Source of the DNA: Candidatus Nealsoniibacteriota bacterium | GTDB taxonomy: Bacteria; Patescibacteriota; Minisyncoccia; Minisyncoccales; MHMH01 | NCBI GenBank assembly: GCA_030700195.1 | Contig: JAUYKD010000014.1 | Coordinates: 1-9,377 of the forward strand | Length of the DNA stretch: 9,377 nt | Reading direction: 5' to 3' | In this document: positions 5,619-9,377 of the stretch, in pieces | How positions within the stretch are numbered: position 1 is the stretch's first letter | Layout: each line of letters opens with the position of its first letter | Position numbers and translations under genes: made by a program | The notes under the pieces: generated by a model | What the model was told of the DNA's origin: nothing | The model's input: only the letters and a program-made list of their open reading frames with translations | Databases searched by the model: none

Positions 5619-5650
5619 CGCCGTAGCCACGCTTCAGCGTGGCGAAGGCG
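5619..5650. repeat. GC-rich palindrome touching the 3' end of tRNA-Asp
   Basis: GCCACGC (5626-5632) pairs with GCGTGGC (5637-5643) around TTCA. An outer CGCC/GGCG helix (5619-5622 with 5647-5650) closes an internal loop. The outer arm reaches into the tRNA 3' end, so it could influence 3' processing. There is no T-run, so it is not a standard terminator. Confidence 0.65.
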
Positions 5651-5722
5651 GGGACGACGAGACTCGAACTCGCAACCCCAGGCTCGACAAGCCTGTGCTC
5701 TAACCAATTGAGCTACGTCCCC
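5649..5722 (-). tRNA. tRNA-Asp (anticodon GTC)
   Basis: A full cloverleaf is visible on the minus strand: acceptor GGGGACG/CGTCCCC, D-arm GCTC/GAGC with AATTGGTTA, anticodon stem CAGGC/GCCTG around TTGTCGA, and T-arm GCGAG-TTCGAGT-CTCGT with one wobble pair. The discriminator is G73, the known identity base for Asp. CCA is not encoded (GCCT follows), so it must be added after transcription. It is third in the tRNA cluster. Confidence 0.95.
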
Positions 5723-5746
5723 AATAAAATATACAATCCGTATATG

Positions 5747-5817
5747 TGCCGGAGGTGGGATTCGAACCCACGTTGATCGCTTATGAGACGACCTTAGACG
5801 CCAATCTACTCCCCGGC
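5747..5817 (-). tRNA. tRNA with CAT anticodon, probably elongator Met (Ile2 possible)
   Basis: Acceptor GCCGGGG pairs with CTCCGGC (one G-U), with A73 and no complete encoded CCA. The T-arm GTGGG-TTCGAAT-CCCAC is canonical. The anticodon loop is CTCATAA, so the anticodon is CAT. Position 1-72 is paired, which argues against an initiator. The D-arm is unusual: TAGA/TCTA with a six-base loop TTGGCG, A at position 8, and one extra base before the anticodon stem. A CAT anticodon can also belong to tRNA-Ile2 after lysidine modification; the sequence alone does not settle this. Confidence 0.85.
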
Positions 5818-5828
5818 TAAAATTCATG

Positions 5829-5899
5829 TTGCGGGGCTGGGAATTGCACCCAGGCTTCGGGCTTATGAGACCCGCGACCTACTACTGGTCCACCCCGCT
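5829..5899 (-). tRNA. Initiator tRNA-fMet (anticodon CAT)
   Basis: Acceptor bases 2-7 (GCGGGG) pair with CCCCGC, while positions 1 and 72 are A and A, an unpaired end like the C-A mismatch of E. coli initiator tRNA. The anticodon stem CGGGT/GCCCG has the run of G-C pairs typical of initiators, shifted by one with a T-G pair next to loop CTCATAA. The D-arm is GACC/GGTC with the short loop AGTAGTA, which lacks the usual GG. The T-loop is TGCAATT instead of TTCRANY. CCA is not fully encoded. It is first in the cluster, eight bases from a likely promoter. Confidence 0.9.
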
Positions 5900-5906
5900 G
5901 TAAATA

Positions 5907-5935
5907 ATTCTAACTCAATTTTTAATAAAAAACAA
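5907..5935 (-). promoter_or_regulatory. Probable sigma-70-type promoter of the tRNA cluster
   Basis: On the minus strand TTGTTT (5935-5930) and TAGAAT (5912-5907) are separated by exactly 17 bases. The -10 box ends seven bases before the first base of tRNA-fMet, so transcription would start at or just before the tRNA. The -35 box overlaps the T-run of the upstream terminator. Confidence 0.55.
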
Positions 5936-5980
5936 CCCCGTGATAATTTTACTTTCGAAAGAAATAAAATTAACGTAGGG
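5932..5980 (-). terminator. Terminator at the end of the proS-mreB-gatCA operon
   Basis: A long imperfect hairpin is built from CTTTC/GAAAG (5952-5961), AATTTTA/TAAAATT, and an outer AACCC/GGGTT whose arm overlaps the stop codon of the preceding gene. In the minus direction it runs into TTGTTTTTTATT. Several internal mismatches make it less stable than the argC terminator, but its place between an operon end and the tRNA promoter fits. Confidence 0.6.
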
Positions 5981-6505
5981 TTAAGTCAAAATCTGCAAAA
6001 CATTAAACGCTTTCTCGTAAACACTAATGGCCCATCTGGCTTCGTCCAGCGTCAAACGAAAAGTCGGTTCCTGCATAATGCTGTTGCGCATTTTATGAAC
6101 GCTATAGATATCTTCAAGATTCGGCAAGGTGGTCGAAGTCATTTTTCCCAGTCTCTCTTCCAGTGTTTGACCTAGATAGCCCATTCTTTTTAAAGAATTA
6201 TCCAGCATGTTATCGGCTTCTATAACCGCTGTCTTATAGTCTGATTCCAAGCCGGTTTCCAATCGTTTTAAAACCTTGTTCCAAATCCTATTTATTCTTT
6301 TGGCGCCAAAAGGCCGGAAAGTGGAAAACTCCCAATAATCCTGCATAAAAAGCCACTGCATATAGTGAGTTTTTAAAATGAAAAAAATAAGAGAAATTAG
6401 CATAGCCATGCTGATGCCAAAAAAGAAAACTTTCATGGCAAAAAGCTCCTCCTGCAGGTCGGAAGAAAGAAGCAATGAAATTATTGAATCTAAATTAAGC
6501 TCCAT
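5981..6505 (-). CDS. Hypothetical protein with one N-terminal membrane helix
   Basis: I do not recognise a family. The 174-aa product has a short charged N-terminus, one hydrophobic segment at residues about 24-45 (MKVFFFGISMAMLISLIFFILK), and a mostly helical soluble part rich in Leu, Glu, Lys and Arg, including RLETGLESDYKTAVIEADNM and DEARWAISVYEKA. No catalytic motif, cysteine cluster or lipobox is visible. The ATG overlaps the last 11 bases of gatA, so it is probably translated by coupling and expressed with mreB and gatCA. The helical tail resembles a scaffold or an alpha-helical repeat domain, but this is only an impression. It is the last gene before a terminator. Confidence 0.85.
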   Translation of the reverse strand: MELNLDSIISLLLSSDLQEELFAMKVFFFGISMAMLISLIFFILKTHYMQWLFMQDYWEFSTFRPFGAKRINRIWNKVLKRLETGLESDYKTAVIEADNMLDNSLKRMGYLGQTLEERLGKMTSTTLPNLEDIYSVHKMRNSIMQEPTFRLTLDEARWAISVYEKAFNVLQILT

Positions 6506-7907
6506 AAGCTTTGGCTAATTCTAAAATTTTAATATCCTCAAACGGTTGGCCGATTATTTGCATGCCCACCGGCAGATTGTTAACTTGACCGATAGGCAAG
6601 GAAAGAGCCGGCAACCCCGCTAAATTAACTGAAACCGTGTAAACGTCAACCAAATACATTGAAAGCGGATCTTCTATTTTTTCTCCTATTTTAAAAGGTA
6701 AAATCGGGCAAGTGGGAGTAAAAAGCACATCAACCTTATTAAAAACATTTTTAAAGTCTTGGATAATTTTAGTTCTTACCTTCTGCGCTCTTTTGTAATA
6801 CGCTTCGTAATATCCAGAAGACAAAGTAAAAGTTCCAAGCATTATCCTTCTTCTGACTTCGGCTCCGAATCCTTGTCCTCTTGTTTCTAAATAAACATCT
6901 AACAATGCTTTCCCTTCCTTAGAAAGCCCATACTTGATACCATCATATCTGGCCAAATTAGAAGAAGCTTCGGCCGGATTAATAATATAGTATGCGGGCA
7001 AAGCATATTGAGTATTAGGCAAGCTTACTTCAATAATCTTAACTCCTGCTTTTTCATATTTCTCAATGGCGCTTTTTACCGCCTTTTCAACTTCGGGATC
7101 AATCCCTTTGATAAAATATTCTCTGGGAATACCGGCTTTAATCTGGGACGGCTTTATCATTTTTTCAGGGGAAGATTCCATTGAAACACTGGTTGAATCC
7201 AGTTTATCCTTGCCTGATATGGCTTCAAATACTATTTTAGCATCTTCGGCTGTTTTTGTAATAGGCCCTATCTGATCAAGCGAGGAAGCAAAAGCCATCA
7301 AACCATACCTGGAGACAGCTCCGTAGGTTGGTTTTAAACCCACCAGGCCGCAGAAAGAAGCAGGCTGACGAATTGAACCGCCAGTATCAGAGCCCAAAGC
7401 AAAAACTGACATATCGCCAGCCACAGCGGCCGCCGAACCGCCTGAAGACCCGCCGGGCACTCTGCTTAAATTATGAGGATTACGGGTCGGACCAAAAGCC
7501 GAGTTTTCAGTGGAAGAGCCCATAGCAAACTCATCAAGATTGGTTTTACCCAAAATTATTACCCCTTGCTTTTTTAGTTTTGAAACAACAGTTGCATCAT
7601 ACGGAGCCATATAATCTTCCAGTATTTTTGAGCCAGCCGTACATTTAACGCCCTTAACCAATATATTATCTTTAACAGCCATTGGAATCCCGGCCAAGGC
7701 CGGCAATTTAGCGCCCGAAGAGATTAAATCATCCGCTTTTTTAGCCTCCTGCATAGCCAAGTCTTTAATAATTGTTAAAAATGCGAAAACATCCTTGTTT
7801 TTTGCTTCAATATTATCCAAATAAGCCTGACAAAGTTCAACAGCTGAAAATTCTTTCTTTCTCAGCCCTTGGCCGGCCTGAACAATGGTTAATTTAGTTA
7901 AATCCAT
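6495..7907 (-). CDS. gatA: Glutamyl/aspartyl-tRNA amidotransferase subunit A
   Basis: GatA is the glutaminase subunit of GatCAB, which turns Glu-tRNA-Gln (and Asp-tRNA-Asn) into Gln-tRNA-Gln (Asn-tRNA-Asn). Its amidase-signature catalytic triad is complete: Lys79 in AVKDN, cis-Ser154 in PGGSSGGSAAAVA and Ser178 in GSDTGGSIRQPASFCG. These positions are the same as those I recall for S. aureus GatA. At 470 aa it is slightly short of the usual 480-490 at the C-terminus. Its ATG overlaps the gatC stop codon by one base. gatB, which provides the kinase/transamidase activity, is not in this window and should be elsewhere in the genome. Its presence implies that Gln-tRNA, Asn-tRNA or both are made indirectly. 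Confidence 0.98.
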   Translation of the reverse strand: MDLTKLTIVQAGQGLRKKEFSAVELCQAYLDNIEAKNKDVFAFLTIIKDLAMQEAKKADDLISSGAKLPALAGIPMAVKDNILVKGVKCTAGSKILEDYMAPYDATVVSKLKKQGVIILGKTNLDEFAMGSSTENSAFGPTRNPHNLSRVPGGSSGGSAAAVAGDMSVFALGSDTGGSIRQPASFCGLVGLKPTYGAVSRYGLMAFASSLDQIGPITKTAEDAKIVFEAISGKDKLDSTSVSMESSPEKMIKPSQIKAGIPREYFIKGIDPEVEKAVKSAIEKYEKAGVKIIEVSLPNTQYALPAYYIINPAEASSNLARYDGIKYGLSKEGKALLDVYLETRGQGFGAEVRRRIMLGTFTLSSGYYEAYYKRAQKVRTKIIQDFKNVFNKVDVLFTPTCPILPFKIGEKIEDPLSMYLVDVYTVSVNLAGLPALSLPIGQVNNLPVGMQIIGQPFEDIKILELAKAYGA

Positions 7908-8185
7908 TATTTAAGAATCTGTTTTACTTTGATATAGCCGTCTTTTGTTTTCGGAGCCGATTCAAGCAGATTATATCTTTTGCTTTCTGCTTCGTCCGGC
8001 CTAACAACATTTTTAATGGAAAAAGGATGAGATGTTGGTTCTATGTTCGAAATATCAACTTTTTTTAATTGCTCTATATAATCTAAAATCGAGGAAAGCT
8101 CTTTTTGAAACTTTGCCTCATCTTTAGTCTTCAAGCTTAATCTGGCCAATTTCGCTATGTGTTGAACCTCTTTTTTTGAAAGCAT
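7907..8185 (-). CDS. gatC: Glutamyl/aspartyl-tRNA amidotransferase subunit C
   Basis: GatC is the small belt subunit that wraps around and stabilises GatA and GatB. The 92-aa product has the family layout: an N-terminal helix beginning MLSKKEVQHIAKLARLSL, a second helix with FQKELSSILDYIEQL, then the extended segment VDISNIEPTSHPF and VVRPDE, ending VKQILK. Length is typical (about 95 aa). It starts three bases after the mreB stop codon and shares one base with gatA, so stoichiometric expression with gatA is likely. Confidence 0.95.
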   Translation of the reverse strand: MLSKKEVQHIAKLARLSLKTKDEAKFQKELSSILDYIEQLKKVDISNIEPTSHPFSIKNVVRPDEAESKRYNLLESAPKTKDGYIKVKQILK

Positions 8186-8188
8186 CGC

Positions 8189-9241
8189 TTATTTTGGCGG
8201 AGCTAAAGTATCCGTTTCAACTAAAACTTCCCTTAACTCATCCAAGTTTTCAATTACCGCGCCGGCTCCCCTGACAACCGCTGTTAAAGGATCGTCAATC
8301 ACCTTAGTCGGTATTTTAGTTTCTTTAATAATTAAAGTGTCCAACCCGCGAAGAAGCGCTCCCCCGCCCGTCAGATGAATGCCGCTCGTCATAATATCAG
8401 CCAAGAGTTCGGGCGGAGTTTCTTCAATGGTTGTTTTAATCGTATTGACTATCTGTCTGACTGATTTTTCAAGCGCTTTTCTTATATCTTCGCTGGAAAC
8501 TATAATTTCTTCAGGCAGTCCGGTCACTAAATTTCTCCCCCTCATCGGTATTTCTTTTTTCTCCTTTAAAGGATAGGCAGAACCAACGCTGATTTTGATT
8601 TCTTCGGCAGTTCTTTCCCCCACCAACAATTTATACTCTTCCTGGCCGAAATAAATAATATCTTCGTTCATCTTATCTCCAGCCACCCTCAAGCTTTTAG
8701 CTATAACAAGCCCTCCCAAAGATATGACCGCTACTTCAGTCGTTCCCCCTCCAATATCAACCACAAAATTTCCTCCGGCCTCCTGAACCGGCAAATTAGC
8801 TCCGATGGCTGCGGCCATGGGTTCCTCAATCAGATAAACCTCTCTGGCTCCCGCGTTCTTAGCCGCGTCCTGAACCGCTTTCTTCTCAACTTCAGTCACT
8901 CCGCAAGGAATGCCAATTATCACTCTTGGTTTTGGGGTCAGAATAAACTTCTTTTGCTGAACCTTTTCAATAAAATATTTCAGCATTTGTTCTGTTACTT
9001 CAAAATCAGAAATAACCCCTTGAACCAAAGGACGGGTGGCCACAATATGGCCGGGGGTGCGGCCAACCATTTTTTTCGCTTCATTTCCAATAGCCAATAC
9101 CTGGCCCGTCTTCTGGTTGATCGCCACGACCGAGGGCTCTGAAAGCACGATCCCCCTGCCCTTAACATAAACCAAGGAATTGGCGGTTCCTAAATCAATA
9201 GCAATATCTTGTGAAAAACGGGAAATAAATTTATTAAACAT
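8189..9241 (-). CDS. mreB: Rod shape-determining protein MreB
   Basis: MreB is the bacterial actin that forms membrane-bound filaments and guides side-wall synthesis. The 350-aa product has the actin-fold signatures: phosphate 1 (IDLGTANSLVYVKGRG, about 15-30), the EEPMAAAIGANLP segment, phosphate 2 (VVDIGGGTTEVAVISLGG), the GERTAEEIK helix, and the adenosine motif GIHLTGGGALLRGL. An N-terminal MFNKFISRF is amphipathic, as expected for membrane binding. Its start overlaps the proS stop codon by eight bases, and gatC follows after three bases. No mreC, mreD or rodA is nearby. Its presence predicts a rod or elongated cell; the cell-wall partners must be encoded elsewhere. Confidence 0.98.
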   Translation of the reverse strand: MFNKFISRFSQDIAIDLGTANSLVYVKGRGIVLSEPSVVAINQKTGQVLAIGNEAKKMVGRTPGHIVATRPLVQGVISDFEVTEQMLKYFIEKVQQKKFILTPKPRVIIGIPCGVTEVEKKAVQDAAKNAGAREVYLIEEPMAAAIGANLPVQEAGGNFVVDIGGGTTEVAVISLGGLVIAKSLRVAGDKMNEDIIYFGQEEYKLLVGERTAEEIKISVGSAYPLKEKKEIPMRGRNLVTGLPEEIIVSSEDIRKALEKSVRQIVNTIKTTIEETPPELLADIMTSGIHLTGGGALLRGLDTLIIKETKIPTKVIDDPLTAVVRGAGAVIENLDELREVLVETDTLAPPK

Positions 9242-9377
9242 AACTTTTGATTTTTGAAAGCTTAACCAGATTAATATTCTTTTCGTTTCTTTTTTTCACC
9301 TCAACGGAATTGCTTTTTAATGTTTTTTCACTGACCACAAGCCGTATTGGGATGCCGATTAAATCAGCTTCAGCAAA
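9234..9377 (-). CDS. proS: Prolyl-tRNA synthetase, C-terminal end (5' part outside window)
   Basis: The last 47 codons of a minus-strand gene enter from the right edge and stop with TAA at 9234-9236. The segment ADLIGIPIRLVVSEKTLK followed by VEVKKRNEKN matches the end of the anticodon-binding domain of class II ProRS (compare E. coli ELIGIPHTIVLGDRNL and the following charged strand). The frame overlaps the mreB start by eight bases, showing that the two genes share a transcript. Other class IIa synthetases (ThrRS, HisRS, GlyRS) have related domains but different endings. The catalytic part is not visible, so the subtype cannot be judged. Confidence 0.88.
   Translation of the reverse strand, partial: FAEADLIGIPIRLVVSEKTLKSNSVEVKKRNEKNINLVKLSKIKSYV

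Noticed and set aside
5549..5827. Minus-strand open frame of 92 codons
   Set aside because: It runs through the tRNA-Asp and tRNA-Met genes and the palindromes; its protein has no family features.
7066..7525. Plus-strand open frames opposite gatA
   Set aside because: Both are antisense to the conserved amidase region and carry no domain signature.

Overview
The window looks like a piece of a streamlined, AT-rich bacterial chromosome, most likely a member of the Candidate Phyla Radiation (Patescibacteria, Parcubacteria-like). This is an inference from compact minus-strand genes that touch or overlap, a stand-alone GIY-YIG mini-protein beside tRNAs, weak or missing Shine-Dalgarno sites, and many GC-rich palindromes between genes. 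Every supported gene is on the minus strand, so transcription runs from high to low coordinates.

Right block (9377 to 5981): the 3' end of proS (prolyl-tRNA synthetase), mreB (cell-shape actin), gatC and gatA (two of three GatCAB amidotransferase subunits) and a one-helix membrane protein of unknown function. The junctions are 8-nt overlap, 3-nt gap, 1-nt overlap and 11-nt overlap, so this reads as one operon. It ends in an imperfect hairpin with a T-run.

Middle block (5980 to 4053): a -35/-10 pair in front of three tRNA genes (initiator Met, a second CAT tRNA, Asp), then a GIY-YIG protein, then an isolated argC with a good ribosome binding site, a structured leader and a strong intrinsic terminator. 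No other arginine gene is visible.

Left block (4052 to 1): a 5'-truncated orotate phosphoribosyltransferase (pyrE) remnant lies between two terminators that share 15 identical bases. Next comes about 460 bp without a gene, filled with direct repeats and a tandem array of 55-60 bp double-hairpin units. After that is an unusual phenylalanyl-tRNA synthetase: an alpha-type catalytic core fused to the FDX-ACB anticodon-binding domain, the layout of the monomeric mitochondrial enzyme. Similar hairpin elements in inverted orientation flank this gene. Last is gyrB, whose start codon abuts one arm of a 129-bp nested inverted repeat. The gyrB Toprim motif EGDSAGG is interrupted by an intein with an HNH-type endonuclease that runs off the left edge.

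The strongest points of interest are the GyrB intein, the fused PheRS, the inverted-repeat element at the gyrB start, the hairpin arrays with changed but still paired stems, the broken pyrE between duplicated terminators, and the atypical initiator tRNA.
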